From an uncultured Oscillospiraceae bacterium (GTDB lineage Bacteria; Bacillota; Clostridia; Oscillospirales; Oscillospiraceae), in contig CAKTOF010000003.1 in NCBI GenBank assembly GCA_934589675.1, positions 100,076 through 164,075 of the forward strand: a DNA stretch of 64,000 bases, in the 5' to 3' direction. The notes under the pieces are model-generated. The model was given only the letters and a program-made list of their open reading frames with translations, was not told the DNA's origin and did no database searches. Shown here one piece after another: positions 51,196 to 60,811 of the stretch (position 1 is the first letter of the stretch; each line of letters starts with the position of its first letter). The position numbers were made by a program, and so were the translations under genes.

Positions 51196-51687
51196 TTATT
51201 CAAAAGGTACTTCGATAGGCTCTGTGCCGAATTTTTCGGCGCAGAGCGCGAGCGCATCTTCAATCTCGTGATCACGCACGAGGATCGAGATGTCGACCGT
51301 CGACGTTGTGATCATGACGACCTGCACGGAGGATGCCGCGAGGGCGGAGAAGACGCGCGCGGCGACGCCCGGGGTGTTGACCATGTTCGCGTCGTAAAAA
51401 TTGATCTTGTTCATGCCGCCGGAGATCTCGCACTTGAGGCCGGGATGGAGCGGCTTGAGCGAGTTGATGACGGGCAGCAGGAGCGCCATGGAGTCCATGG
51501 AGATGGAGAACGCAAGGCTGATCGTGCTGCCCTGCGGCGCGGTCTGGCTGATCATGTCGACGTTGACGCCGGCGTCCGAGATGGCCGTGAGGATCTCGGC
51601 CGCGATGCGGCTGTCGCTCGGGATCTCAGGCAGCGTGACGAGCGCGATGTTCGGGCAATGCGTGATCTTCGTGATAACTTGTTCCAT
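51196..51687 (-). CDS. Stand-alone ACT-domain protein, aspartokinase-regulatory type
   Basis: 163 aa, two ACT domains with no kinase part. Text NIALVTLPEIPSDSRIAAEILTAISDAGVNVDMISQ (first) and NKINFYDANMVNTPGVAARVFSALA then VVMITTSTVDISILV (second) matches the regulatory tail of aspartate kinases, which senses lysine or threonine. Start ATG 51687, GGAG 7 nt upstream. It is the last gene of the asd-dapA-dapB operon, 1 nt after dapB. Plausible role: allosteric partner for a kinase or lysine sensor; unproven. Confidence 0.85.
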   Translation of the reverse strand: MEQVITKITHCPNIALVTLPEIPSDSRIAAEILTAISDAGVNVDMISQTAPQGSTISLAFSISMDSMALLLPVINSLKPLHPGLKCEISGGMNKINFYDANMVNTPGVAARVFSALAASSVQVVMITTSTVDISILVRDHEIEDALALCAEKFGTEPIEVPFE

Positions 51688-51688
51688 A

Positions 51689-52447
51689 TCAGTTCTCCTC
51701 CGCGACAAGATGGGTCATGTTGTACATTCCGGGCGCGCGGCCGCACAAAAACGCGGCGGCGCGCACCGCGCCGTTTGCGAAAACCTCGCGCGAATAGGCG
51801 GTGTGCTTTAATTCAACGACCTCGTCGCGCCCGGCGAAGATGACCACGTGCTCGCCGACGATCGTGCCGCCGCGGACGGAGCTGATGCCGATCTCATGCG
51901 GATCGCGCACCCGCCGGACGCTCTCGCGCACGCAGACGTAATTTGCGTCGTAGGGCACAGACTCGCTCGCGGCATCGGCGAGCATGAGCGCCGTTCCACT
52001 GGGCGCGTCGAGCTTTTTGTTGTGGTGCTTCTCGACGATCTCGATGTCGAAGCCCTCGAGCTTTTTCGCAGCCTGCCGCACGAGCTCCAGAAGCACGTTG
52101 ATGCCGAGGCTCATGTTGGCCGAGCGAAAAATCGGGATCTCGCGGCTGGCCTCGGCAATGGCGGCGAGCTGCTCATCGGAGTAGCCCGTCGTGGCCAGCA
52201 CGGCGCCGCAGCGCTTTTCGCGGCAGAAGGTGAGAAGACCGCTCAGCGCGGCAGGTGAGGAGAAGTCGATGACGCAGTCGCACGGCCCCGTGTACTCCAT
52301 CGGGTGCGCGTAGACCGGGAAGGCGAACTCGCCGCTGCCGCTGACGTCAAAGCCCGCGCAGACGGCAAGCTCCGGATCCTGCTTGCAGATGTCGGCGACG
52401 ACGCGGCCCATGCGCCCGTTCGCGCCGGAAATGACGATGTTTTTCAT
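51689..52447 (-). CDS. dapB: 4-hydroxy-tetrahydrodipicolinate reductase
   Basis: 252 aa. NAD(P)-binding start IVISGANGRMGRVVADI (about 4-20), substrate-site motif EIVEKHHNKKLDAPSGTA (about 142-159, with catalytic His and Lys). Second common step of lysine and dipicolinate synthesis; dipicolinate is needed for spores. Start ATG 52447; the upstream extension of the frame is shadow. Confidence 0.96.
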   Translation of the reverse strand: MKNIVISGANGRMGRVVADICKQDPELAVCAGFDVSGSGEFAFPVYAHPMEYTGPCDCVIDFSSPAALSGLLTFCREKRCGAVLATTGYSDEQLAAIAEASREIPIFRSANMSLGINVLLELVRQAAKKLEGFDIEIVEKHHNKKLDAPSGTALMLADAASESVPYDANYVCVRESVRRVRDPHEIGISSVRGGTIVGEHVVIFAGRDEVVELKHTAYSREVFANGAVRAAAFLCGRAPGMYNMTHLVAEEN

Positions 52448-52479
52448 GAGTTGACCTGCCTCTTTTGTAGGATGGCGGC

Positions 52480-53370
52480 TCAGACGCGGAAGCCGAAGCG
52501 GCGCAGCGCCGCTTTGAGCCGCTCGAGATTCTCCGGCGCCATGTCGCACAGCGGCAGGCGCAGCGGGCCGGCATTGAGGCCGATGAGATTGAGCGCTGTT
52601 TTGACAGGGATGGGATTGACCTCGCAGAACAGCGCGTCGATCATGTCCATCAGCCGCACCTGCTCGCGGCCGGCCTCAAGGAAGCGATCCTCCAGACACA
52701 GGTGCGCGGTATGTGCCGTCTCCTTCGGCATGAGATTGGCCAGAACGGAGATGACGCCGCACGCGCCGACGGACATGAGCGGGACGATCTGGTCGTCGTT
52801 GCCCGACCAGACGTTGAACGAATCGCCGCAGGCGGCGATGGTACGCGCTGCGAGCGCGACGTCGCCGGAGGCCTCTTTTACGCCGTTGATGCGCGGGTGC
52901 GCGCTGAGCTCCCTGTACAGCTCGACCGTCATGGAAACGCCCGTGCGGGAGGGGACGTTGTAGATGATGACCGGGACGTTCACGGCGTCGGCCACGGCGG
53001 TATAGTGCGCGACGAGGCCGCGGCGGCTTGCCTTGTTGTAGTACGGCGTCACTACGAGCACGGCGTCCGCGCCGGACTGCTCGGCAGCCTTGGACAGCTC
53101 GACGCAGTGCGCGGTGGAGTTGCTGCCTGTGCCGGCGATGACGGGGCAGCGGCCGCCGACCGTTTTCACGGCGTGCGAAATTGCCTCAAGGTGCTCCTGC
53201 TCGGTCAGCGTCGGCGTCTCGCCGGTCGTGCCGCAGATGACGATGGAATCGGTGCCGTTTTGCAGCTGGAATTCGATGAGCTCATCGAGCTTTTCAAAGT
53301 TGATGGTGCGATCCGGCAGCATCGGCGTCACGATGGCGACGCCGGAGCCGGTAAAAGCGGGTGCTTTCAT
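52480..53370 (-). CDS. dapA: 4-hydroxy-tetrahydrodipicolinate synthase
   Basis: 296 aa TIM-barrel. GTTGETPTL (about 47-55), catalytic Tyr in IIYNVPSRTGV (about 135-145) and Schiff-base Lys in INGVKEASGD (about 163-166). It condenses aspartate semialdehyde with pyruvate. Start ATG 53370 with GGAG 8 nt upstream; the long open frame beyond it is shadow of asd. Confidence 0.96.
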   Translation of the reverse strand: MKAPAFTGSGVAIVTPMLPDRTINFEKLDELIEFQLQNGTDSIVICGTTGETPTLTEQEHLEAISHAVKTVGGRCPVIAGTGSNSTAHCVELSKAAEQSGADAVLVVTPYYNKASRRGLVAHYTAVADAVNVPVIIYNVPSRTGVSMTVELYRELSAHPRINGVKEASGDVALAARTIAACGDSFNVWSGNDDQIVPLMSVGACGVISVLANLMPKETAHTAHLCLEDRFLEAGREQVRLMDMIDALFCEVNPIPVKTALNLIGLNAGPLRLPLCDMAPENLERLKAALRRFGFRV

Positions 53371-53383
53371 GATCTTCACTCCT

Positions 53384-54472
53384 TCAGCGATGGGTGATAT
53401 ACCCGTCGGCGCACAGGAGCTCCGCCAGCAGCATACCGCCGCCGGCCGCGCCGCGCAGGGTATTGTGTGAAAGGCAGACGAATTTGAGGTCGTACTGGCT
53501 GTCCGGCCGCAGGCGGCCGATGGAGATGGCCATGCCGCCCTCGAGGTCGCGCTGCAGGCGCGTCTGCGGCATGTTGTCCTCTTCAAAATAGTGCAGGAAC
53601 TGCTTCGGCGCGTGCGGAAGCGCAAGCTCCTGCGGGCGGCCGCGGAATTCCGACCAGATTCTCTTGATCTCGTCGAGATCCGGCTTGCGGTCGAACGAGG
53701 CGAACACTGCGGCCATATGGCCATTCGAAACCGGAACGCGCAGGCACTGCGTTGTGATCTCCGGCTTCTTCGTGTGGACGATGACGCCGCCGCCAACCTT
53801 GCCCCAGACCTTGAGCGGCTCCTGTTCGCTCTTTTCCTCCTCACCGCCGATGTAGGGGATGAGGTTGTCGACCATCTCGGGCCACGTCTTAAACGTCTTA
53901 CCCGCGCCGGAAATGGCCTGATAGGTGCAGGCGAGGACGCGATTGAGGCCGTAGACGTCTTTGATGGGGTGCAGCGCCGGGACATAGCTCTGGATGGAGC
54001 AGTTCGACTTGACGGCGATAAAGCCGCGCGTCGTGCCGAGGCGCTTTTTCTGGTGCGCGATGACGGCAAGATGATCCGGGTTGAGCTCCGGGATGACCAT
54101 GGGGACATCCGGCGTCATGCGGTTTGCGGAGTTGTTGGAGACGACGGGGCACTCGAGCTTGGCGTACTTTTCCTCGAGCGCGAGCACCTCGGGCTTTTTC
54201 ATGTCGACGGCGCAGAAGACGAAATCGACCTCATCGGCGATCTTTGCGGCGTCAGCCTCGGCGTCCATGAGCACGATGGACTTCGCCCACTCCGGCATGG
54301 GGACGTCCATGGCCCAGCGGGCCGCGGCAGCCTCCTCATACGTCTTGCCGGCAGAGCGCGCAGAGGCGGCAAGCACGACGCAGTCAAACCACGGATGGCC
54401 GTCGCACAATGTGATGAAGCGCTGACCGACCATGCCGGTCGCACCGATGATCCCAACTTTATACCGTTCCAT
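53384..54472 (-). CDS. asd: Aspartate-semialdehyde dehydrogenase, long (archaeal/fungal-like) type
   Basis: 362 aa. NADP site VGIIGATGMVGQRF (about 6-19), catalytic Cys in AVKSNCSIQSYVPAL (about 155), and later GHMAAVFASFD. Length and the SNCS context fit the longer ASADH branch seen in archaea, fungi and many clostridia. It reduces aspartyl phosphate to aspartate semialdehyde, feeding DapA. First gene of the lysine operon. Start ATG 54472 with GGGGGAT upstream; no lysine riboswitch is visible before it. Confidence 0.95.
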   Translation of the reverse strand: MERYKVGIIGATGMVGQRFITLCDGHPWFDCVVLAASARSAGKTYEEAAAARWAMDVPMPEWAKSIVLMDAEADAAKIADEVDFVFCAVDMKKPEVLALEEKYAKLECPVVSNNSANRMTPDVPMVIPELNPDHLAVIAHQKKRLGTTRGFIAVKSNCSIQSYVPALHPIKDVYGLNRVLACTYQAISGAGKTFKTWPEMVDNLIPYIGGEEEKSEQEPLKVWGKVGGGVIVHTKKPEITTQCLRVPVSNGHMAAVFASFDRKPDLDEIKRIWSEFRGRPQELALPHAPKQFLHYFEEDNMPQTRLQRDLEGGMAISIGRLRPDSQYDLKFVCLSHNTLRGAAGGGMLLAELLCADGYITHR

Positions 54473-54536
54473 TTGGCATCCCCCATCTAAATCTATGCAT
54501 TCATTTTCCGATTTGCTGCAAATTCACCCGACTGGG

Positions 54537-54565
54537 TTGCAAATGCGCGGCCGGAATATTATAAT
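54537..54565 (+). promoter_or_regulatory. Promoter of the SpoIID-like gene, opposed to the asd promoter
   Basis: Plus strand -35 TTGCAA (54537-54542), -10 TATAAT (54560-54565), 17-bp spacer. The same spot reads TATAAT on the minus strand (54558-54563), the best -10 for asd, so the two -10 elements overlap. A TGACGGC/GCCGTCA hairpin (54580-54596) lies in the plus-strand leader. Confidence 0.6.
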
Positions 54566-54735
54566 GATGCAGTACGACTTGACGGCTGCGCCGTCAGGTT
54601 ATTCAAACCGACTGCATTTTTATCATTTTACAATTCCTTATTTTCAATGTCAATGCAGGGAATGCTCATATTCTGCGATTTAGTGCGTTGAAAATTGTAA
54701 AAATAACCGATGCAGCACGCTCTCGGAGGAACCAT

Positions 54736-56490
54736 ATGAATCTCACTACCGCATTCCGGCGCATCCGGCGCGCGCTCGCGCTTGCTTTGATGTGCGCTGC
54801 GCTGATCGCTGCGCTTCCCGCGCCGGCCCGCGCAGCCAGCGTCAACCATATCCTGCGCGCCGGTCTGTTTTATGGATCGAACGCGCTTGCGACGGCCAAT
54901 CTCGCCAACGAGGTCGGCTCGGGCTACCGCTTTGGCTATTTTGACGCGCAGCGCAGCTTCGTTGCCGTCGGGCAGACGCAGACGGAGAAGATCACGATCT
55001 GCAAGGACGCCAACCTCTACTATTCCGGCGGCGCGTATTCCGACAGCCGACCGTCGGCCTCGTTCCAGCTCGTCGGCGCCTACCATCTTCAGACGGACGA
55101 GACATACGCAAGCTACGAGTCGGCCCTCGCCGCCGCGGCCGGATACCCATACGGCTTCCCGGCGTACATAGACGGCGCATACCGCGTTCGCTTTGAGTTT
55201 TACTCGTCGACGGAGACCGCCGCGGCCGATCAGGCGCATTACGCCGGCACATCCGTCGTCGGCGCAAGCGCGTCGTGCTACACGGTCGTAAAGACCGGCT
55301 CGAACACGATTCTCTTTGAGTATGACGGCGGCCCCGGCGGCAACTATTTTGCGGTCATGCCGGACATCACGGGCGCATCCGGCGTCAAGACATGGTTCAA
55401 GGGCTACTGCTACGCGGGCGGCTTCCAGTACGCGCGCCGCTCGGGCGCGGATCTTACGGTCATCAACTTTGTGGATCTCGACGACTATGTGCAGGGCGTC
55501 GTGCCCTACGAGATGAACGCGACATGGCCGGTCGAGACGCTCAAGGCCGGCGCGGTCGCCGCGCGGACGTTTGCCGAGGCTACGGCCAAGCATGCCTCGT
55601 ATGGCTTTGATGTTTGCAACTCCACATGCTGTCAGGTCTACCGCGGCGTCTATTCCGGCACAGGTGCGTCCAATGTCACGCGCGCCGCGCAGGAGACGGC
55701 AGGGCAGTGCCTCTATTATAACGGCAAGCTCATCGAGGCGCTCTATCACTCGTCTGACGGCGGCGCGACGGAGGACGTCGGCAACGCCTGGAGCAGCAGC
55801 TATCCGTACCTGACGGGCAAGGAGGACCCCTACGAGCTGTCCATCTCCATCCCAACGAGCAGCTGGAGCTACTCGCTCTCTGGCGAGGAGCTGGCCGACG
55901 CCGTGCGCAAGTGGAGCAGCAGCTATTCCGGCTGCGCGACGATCGTCTCGGCCGAGGTCACGGAGTACACGGCCCTCGGCAACGCGAACAAGGTCGTCCT
56001 GACAGACGCAAACGGCAGAACCTACACGTTTACGAAGGACAATGCGCGCGGCGTGTTCCAGAATTATCTCCCGAGCAGCTATTTCAGCCGCCGGTTCATC
56101 ATCGTCGCGCCCGGCCAGACCTATCAAGGCACGGGCACGCAGCCGTCCGGCACGGGCGATTTTACCGTGACCGACGGCAAGACCACGGTGCAGTCCGGCT
56201 CCGTCTACGCCATCACCGCATCCGGCACCGAGCAGCTCACGGGCGCGGCCGCCAGCATCACAGGCTCCGGCCTCGTCCCGGCGTCCGGCAGCACGGGAAG
56301 CACCGGCGCGGCAAGCTCGGCCGACTTTGCGACGGTCACGAACACGTCGGGCACAAAGTGGCTCATCGTCGGCAAAGGCTACGGCCACAACGTCGGCATG
56401 AGCCAGTACGGTGCCTATGCCATGGGCAAGCAGGGAAAGACCTACGACGAGATCCTGAAATTCTATTACACCAGCGTCACGATCGGCTGA
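54736..56490 (+). CDS. SpoIID/LytB domain protein, secreted
   Basis: 584 aa. Signal peptide (about 1-33, ending PARAAS), a tandem N-terminal region with stretches common to SPOR-like or copper-amine-oxidase-type modules, then the SpoIID domain. Key text: catalytic Glu in GVVPYEMNATWPVETLKAGAVAART (about residues 255-280), and YGHNVGMSQYGAYAMGKQG close to the end. In the family this domain is a lytic transglycosylase that cuts denuded glycan. A Gly/Ser/Thr-rich linker splits the domain near 470-530. Start ATG 54736 with GGAGGA 6 nt upstream. The vegetative promoter suggests a role outside engulfment. Confidence 0.85.
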   Translation: MNLTTAFRRIRRALALALMCAALIAALPAPARAASVNHILRAGLFYGSNALATANLANEVGSGYRFGYFDAQRSFVAVGQTQTEKITICKDANLYYSGGAYSDSRPSASFQLVGAYHLQTDETYASYESALAAAAGYPYGFPAYIDGAYRVRFEFYSSTETAAADQAHYAGTSVVGASASCYTVVKTGSNTILFEYDGGPGGNYFAVMPDITGASGVKTWFKGYCYAGGFQYARRSGADLTVINFVDLDDYVQGVVPYEMNATWPVETLKAGAVAARTFAEATAKHASYGFDVCNSTCCQVYRGVYSGTGASNVTRAAQETAGQCLYYNGKLIEALYHSSDGGATEDVGNAWSSSYPYLTGKEDPYELSISIPTSSWSYSLSGEELADAVRKWSSSYSGCATIVSAEVTEYTALGNANKVVLTDANGRTYTFTKDNARGVFQNYLPSSYFSRRFIIVAPGQTYQGTGTQPSGTGDFTVTDGKTTVQSGSVYAITASGTEQLTGAAASITGSGLVPASGSTGSTGAASSADFATVTNTSGTKWLIVGKGYGHNVGMSQYGAYAMGKQGKTYDEILKFYYTSVTIG

Positions 56491-56518
56491 CGCGGCAAAA
56501 TAAAGGAGACTATTGCAC

Positions 56519-57544
56519 TTGAAGACCTCGGATTTCAACTACGACCTCCCGCCGGAGCTCATCGCGCAGACGCCGCTTGCACGGCGCGACGGGTCGCGCC
56601 TGCTCGTGCTCGACCGCGAGACGGGCGCAATGGAGCACCGCCATTTTTACGACCTGCCGGCGTATCTGCGTCCCGGCGACTGCCTTGTGCTCAACGACTC
56701 CCGCGTCCTGCCGGCGCGCCTGCTCGGCCACCGCGTGCCGTCCGGCGGCGCGGTCGAAGTGCTGCTTTTGCAGGACAAGGGCGACGGCGTGTGGGAGTGC
56801 CTGACGCGCCCCGGAAAAAAAACGCAGCCGGGCACGGAGCTCTCGTTCGGCGACGGCGAGCTGACCGCGACGGTCGTCGGCGCGCTGGACGGCGGCAACA
56901 AGCTTGTGCAGTTCCACTATGAAGGCATATTTCTCGAGGTGCTCGAGCGGCTCGGAAAGATGCCGCTTCCGCCGTATATCAAGGAAGAACTTGAAGACGG
57001 CGAGCGCTACCAGACCGTCTACTCCCGCGTCAACGGCTCCGCCGCCGCGCCGACAGCCGGGCTGCACTTTACGCGCGAAATGCTGGATTCTATCGCCGCG
57101 ATGGGCGTAAACATCGCCTATGTCACGCTCCATGTCGGCCTCGGCACCTTCCGCCCCGTCAAGGCCGACGAAATTTCGGAGCACCACATGCACTCGGAAT
57201 TCTGCATGATCTCCGCCGAGACGGCCGCGCTTTTGAACCGCACCCGCACCGCCGGCGGCCGGATCATCTGCGTCGGAACCACGAGCTGCCGCACGCTCGA
57301 GTCATTCGCGCACGATGACGGCACGTTTGAAGAAAAATCCGGCTGGACGGACATTTTCATCTATCCCGGCTATCGGTTCAAGGCCATGGACGCTCTCATC
57401 ACGAATTTCCACCTGCCCGAGAGCACGCTCATCATGCTGGTCAGCGCGTTCGCCGGAAGAGAGCATGTGCTGGCGGCCTATGAGGAAGCGGTGAGAGAGC
57501 GCTACCGATTTTTTTCGTTTGGAGATTGCATGCTGATCTGCTAA
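56519..57544 (+). CDS. queA: S-adenosylmethionine:tRNA ribosyltransferase-isomerase
   Basis: 341 aa. N-terminus KTSDFNYDLPPELIAQTPL, then RDGSRLLVLDRETG, PCLVLNDSRVLPARL-like text, and FHLPESTLIMLVSAF near the end. It transfers ribose from SAM to 7-aminomethyl-7-deazaguanine in tRNA to form epoxyqueuosine. Start TTG 56519 is preferred (gives the family N-terminus; AAGGAG 10 nt upstream) over TTG 56513. It is followed by tgt. Confidence 0.94.
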   Translation: MKTSDFNYDLPPELIAQTPLARRDGSRLLVLDRETGAMEHRHFYDLPAYLRPGDCLVLNDSRVLPARLLGHRVPSGGAVEVLLLQDKGDGVWECLTRPGKKTQPGTELSFGDGELTATVVGALDGGNKLVQFHYEGIFLEVLERLGKMPLPPYIKEELEDGERYQTVYSRVNGSAAAPTAGLHFTREMLDSIAAMGVNIAYVTLHVGLGTFRPVKADEISEHHMHSEFCMISAETAALLNRTRTAGGRIICVGTTSCRTLESFAHDDGTFEEKSGWTDIFIYPGYRFKAMDALITNFHLPESTLIMLVSAFAGREHVLAAYEEAVRERYRFFSFGDCMLIC

Positions 57545-57607
57545 TAACTGGTTATTTCGAGCAGAAGCACCGCTTCTGCAAAGGGGCGCCCGTGCGGGGA
57601 TTTCGCA

Positions 57608-57636
57608 TTGACTTCCGCGCATCCGGACGGTATAAT
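57608..57636 (+). promoter_or_regulatory. Promoter of tgt
   Basis: -35 TTGACT (57608-57613), perfect -10 TATAAT (57631-57636), 17-bp spacer. Confidence 0.75.
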
Positions 57637-57649
57637 AAATCGAATTCAT

Positions 57650-57681
57650 GCGGCGCTGGCCAGTCCGGCGCCGCAATTTTT
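57650..57681 (+). terminator. Terminator-like hairpin in the tgt leader
   Basis: GCGGCGC (57650-57656) and GCGCCGC (57668-57674) followed by AATTTTT, placed after the transcription start and before the start codon. It could attenuate tgt. It shows no preQ1-riboswitch features. Confidence 0.5.
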
Positions 57682-57692
57682 GAGAGGTTGCC

Positions 57693-58823
<1,131 letters not shown>

Positions 58824-58832
58824 CCCTCGCCC

Positions 58833-58861
58833 TTGCAATCCGCCGGCCTTATGGCTATAAT
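58833..58861 (+). promoter_or_regulatory. Promoter of yajC
   Basis: -35 TTGCAA (58833-58838), -10 TATAAT (58856-58861), 17-bp spacer. Confidence 0.7.
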
Positions 58862-58896
58862 AATCCCAATACAATAAAATAAACGGAGGATCACCC

Positions 58897-59259
58897 ATGG
58901 AAGGCTATTCGACCATAATTCTTCTCGTTCTGATGATCGGCATTTTCTACTTTATGCTGATCCGGCCCGAGAATAAGAAGAAAAAAGAAGTAGAAGCCAT
59001 GCGCAACGCCGTTGCGGTCGGCGATGAGATCACGACCATCGGCGGCATCAAAGGCGTCATTTGCCACATCAAGGACGACGTCATCGTCGTCGAGACCGGC
59101 GCAGACCGCGTCCGCATCGAAATGCAGCGCTGGGCCATCTCCACAAACGACACCGCTGCGGCGCGTGCCGCAGAGGCCGCAAAGGAGGCCAAAGCGCTGC
59201 GCGACGCCGAAGCGCGTGAAAAGCGCCTTGCCAAGCAGAAGAAAAAAGAGGGCAAATAA
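58897..59259 (+). CDS. yajC: Preprotein translocase accessory subunit YajC
   Basis: 120 aa. One hydrophobic segment at about 6-23 (TIILLVLMIGIFYFMLIRPE), then RKK-rich NKKKKEVEAMRNAVAVGDEITTIGGIKGVI and a Lys/Ala-rich C-terminal tail longer than usual. It binds SecDF/YidC. It follows tgt as in many bacteria. ACGGAGGATC upstream of ATG 58897. Confidence 0.94.
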   Translation: MEGYSTIILLVLMIGIFYFMLIRPENKKKKEVEAMRNAVAVGDEITTIGGIKGVICHIKDDVIVVETGADRVRIEMQRWAISTNDTAAARAAEAAKEAKALRDAEAREKRLAKQKKKEGK

Positions 59260-59273
59260 TCTCCCGGACACGG

Positions 59274-59307
59274 GCGCGAAGAGCAAATTGCTCTTCGCGC
59301 TTTTTTT
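59274..59307 (+). terminator. Terminator of yajC
   Basis: GCGCGAAGAGC (59274-59284) and GCTCTTCGCGC (59290-59300), then seven T. Confidence 0.88.
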
Positions 59308-59375
59308 CTGCCGTGGGCTTGTTCGCATATCTGCTTTGCGCGGCGCATAGGGTAAAGCAGATGGGAGGAGAGGCT

Positions 59376-59768
59376 ATGCATCCGAAATCTCGCGGCGCAT
59401 CGCCGTGGCTTCAGGCGGTCGGAATCGGCGGTGCGGCCGCTATGGCGATCACGATTGCATTGTGTATGGTCGCGGCGGCGTTCATTGCAGGCAAGATGAT
59501 CCCGCTCGACGCGGCAGGCGGGATCGCCATCGCGATCTGCCTGGGCGCAAGCTGGGGCGGCGCGCTGCTCGGCGCAAAACGGGCAGGGGAGAAAAAGCTG
59601 CCGGCCGCGATGGCGGCAGCGGGCGTCTATCTGCTGCTGATGCTGACCGTAAAGGGACTTGCCTTCCGCGGCGCCTTTGCGCATGCGGCGTACCTGATTC
59701 CGGCCGCTGCTCTCGGCGGCGCGCTGGCGGGCCTTATGGCGGCAAGGAAAAAGCGCAGAAGAAGATAG
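59376..59768 (+). CDS. TIGR04086 family membrane protein
   Basis: 130 aa, four hydrophobic segments (about 15-35, 45-65, 72-90, 100-120) and a basic end (AARKKRRRR). Fits the TIGR04086 (YrzE-like) family of small Firmicutes membrane proteins commonly next to yajC; function unknown. Start ATG 59376 with GGAGGAGAG upstream; the upstream part of the frame overlaps the yajC terminator. Confidence 0.75.
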   Translation: MHPKSRGASPWLQAVGIGGAAAMAITIALCMVAAAFIAGKMIPLDAAGGIAIAICLGASWGGALLGAKRAGEKKLPAAMAAAGVYLLLMLTVKGLAFRGAFAHAAYLIPAAALGGALAGLMAARKKRRRR

Positions 59769-59775
59769 CGCCGCT

Positions 59776-59810
59776 GCGGACGAGAGGGGAGACCCGCCCG
59801 TCCGTTTTTT
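59776..59810 (+). terminator. Terminator after the TIGR04086 gene
   Basis: CGGACG (59776-59781) and CGTCCG (59798-59803) around a partly paired centre, then seven T. Confidence 0.65.
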
Positions 59811-60085
59811 TGGCAAACGTGCGCAATGTCAAAAATGCAGATGCAGGAATCGATCTTTCAAGCTTCAAAACGCACAGGATTGACTGTGCAATCCATGCAA
59901 GTTTAAGACTCGCTACTTGCAAAAACAAGATTTTCCGCAAAAGCGCGCCCGCAAACCGCAACATCTAGCGTGTACGGCGGCGGAAGCCAGACAACTGGTG
60001 ACGCTCGTTGTTGCGGCGTTTACATAACGTGTTGACATAACATTCGGTCATAATCTACAAATTTCGAAAACTTCAGGGAAAAGCC
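59811..60085. other. Intergenic stretch without a recognised gene
   Basis: 275 nt of AT-richer sequence. I see no coding frame with a ribosome site. A TTGACA at 60042-60047 has no good -10 at the right spacing. Two TGCAA-containing half sites (about 59896 and 59920) resemble ones upstream of asd. Confidence 0.5.
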
Positions 60086-60114
60086 TTGAATTTTCAGCCT
60101 GCGTGGATTATATT
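60086..60114 (+). promoter_or_regulatory. Promoter of the SpoIIM-like gene
   Basis: -35 TTGAAT (60086-60091), -10 TATATT (60109-60114), 17-bp spacer. It leaves a leader of about 110 nt before the start codon, with no recognised element in it. Confidence 0.6.
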
Positions 60115-60230
60115 AGAGAAAATCTTTGTTGCCAAATTCTTTCCGCGCCAAGCAGAACATAACGTGCACGATCCATTTTGTGCGTCTATTTTTTTCCTTT
60201 TCCTCATAGCATGCAGCAGAGGGTGAGGCT

Positions 60231-60785
60231 ATGTTGTGGCGCGGCGCACAAGCAAAACGCAAGATATTGCGCAAATCGCATTCATTTCTGCTGCTGCCGG
60301 TCCTGTGTCTGGCTCTTGGCGCGGGCAGCGGCGTCCTGTTTTGCTGTCTGGGCGCGCCTGCGATGGCGCCGGGGCTGCTTCAGGTCGATCCTGCGTCTGT
60401 CGCAGGCGGCTTTTTTGCGGCTGCTGCGCGCTGCGCTCGCTTTCCGGTCTTTTTGTTTCTCATCTCGTTTTCTTCGTTTGCGCCGGTTCTGGCCTGCGCG
60501 GCCGTATTTGCGCGAGGATTCCTGCTTGCATACAGCCTTGGCGCGCTGGGCGTGCTCGGCGGGGCAGGCGGAGCGCTCTGCGCGCTGGCCATGGAGCTTG
60601 TCTCCGGCGTGCTGCTGCTGCCGTATGTGATCATGCTCGCCGGCTGGGCCATTTACCGGCAGACGCGCACGCCCGATCGGCAGGCAGCCCGCATTGCCGC
60701 CGTGACGGCTTTGCTCATACTGATCTGCGGCGCAGCCGACTGTGTGCTGACGCCATGGCTGACCGGCTTTTTCCCGGCCGGGTGA
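60231..60785 (+). CDS. Small membrane protein, possibly stage II sporulation protein M family
   Basis: 184 aa, five to six hydrophobic segments. The text VFARGFLLAYSLGALGV (about 92-108) resembles the RGF-x-LG block of SpoIIM, and the gene lies directly before xerD; in Bacillus spoIIM is close to the xerD orthologue. SpoIIM scaffolds the SpoIIDMP engulfment complex. The match is remote, so SpoIIM is a probable but not certain call. GAGGGTGAGG precedes ATG 60231. Confidence 0.55.
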   Translation: MLWRGAQAKRKILRKSHSFLLLPVLCLALGAGSGVLFCCLGAPAMAPGLLQVDPASVAGGFFAAAARCARFPVFLFLISFSSFAPVLACAAVFARGFLLAYSLGALGVLGGAGGALCALAMELVSGVLLLPYVIMLAGWAIYRQTRTPDRQAARIAAVTALLILICGAADCVLTPWLTGFFPAG

Positions 60786-60811
60786 TACTCTGATGGTTAG
60801 GATGTTTGTGT

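Noticed and set aside
54473..54735. Lysine riboswitch before asd
   Set aside because: The gap is too short and lacks the five-helix lysine aptamer landmarks on the minus strand.
57544..57692. preQ1 riboswitch before tgt
   Set aside because: No C-rich pseudoknot with an A-rich tail; only a simple hairpin.
60042..60047. TTGACA in the 59.8-60.1 kb gap as a promoter
   Set aside because: No acceptable -10 at 16-18 bp; the pair at 60086-60114 is better.
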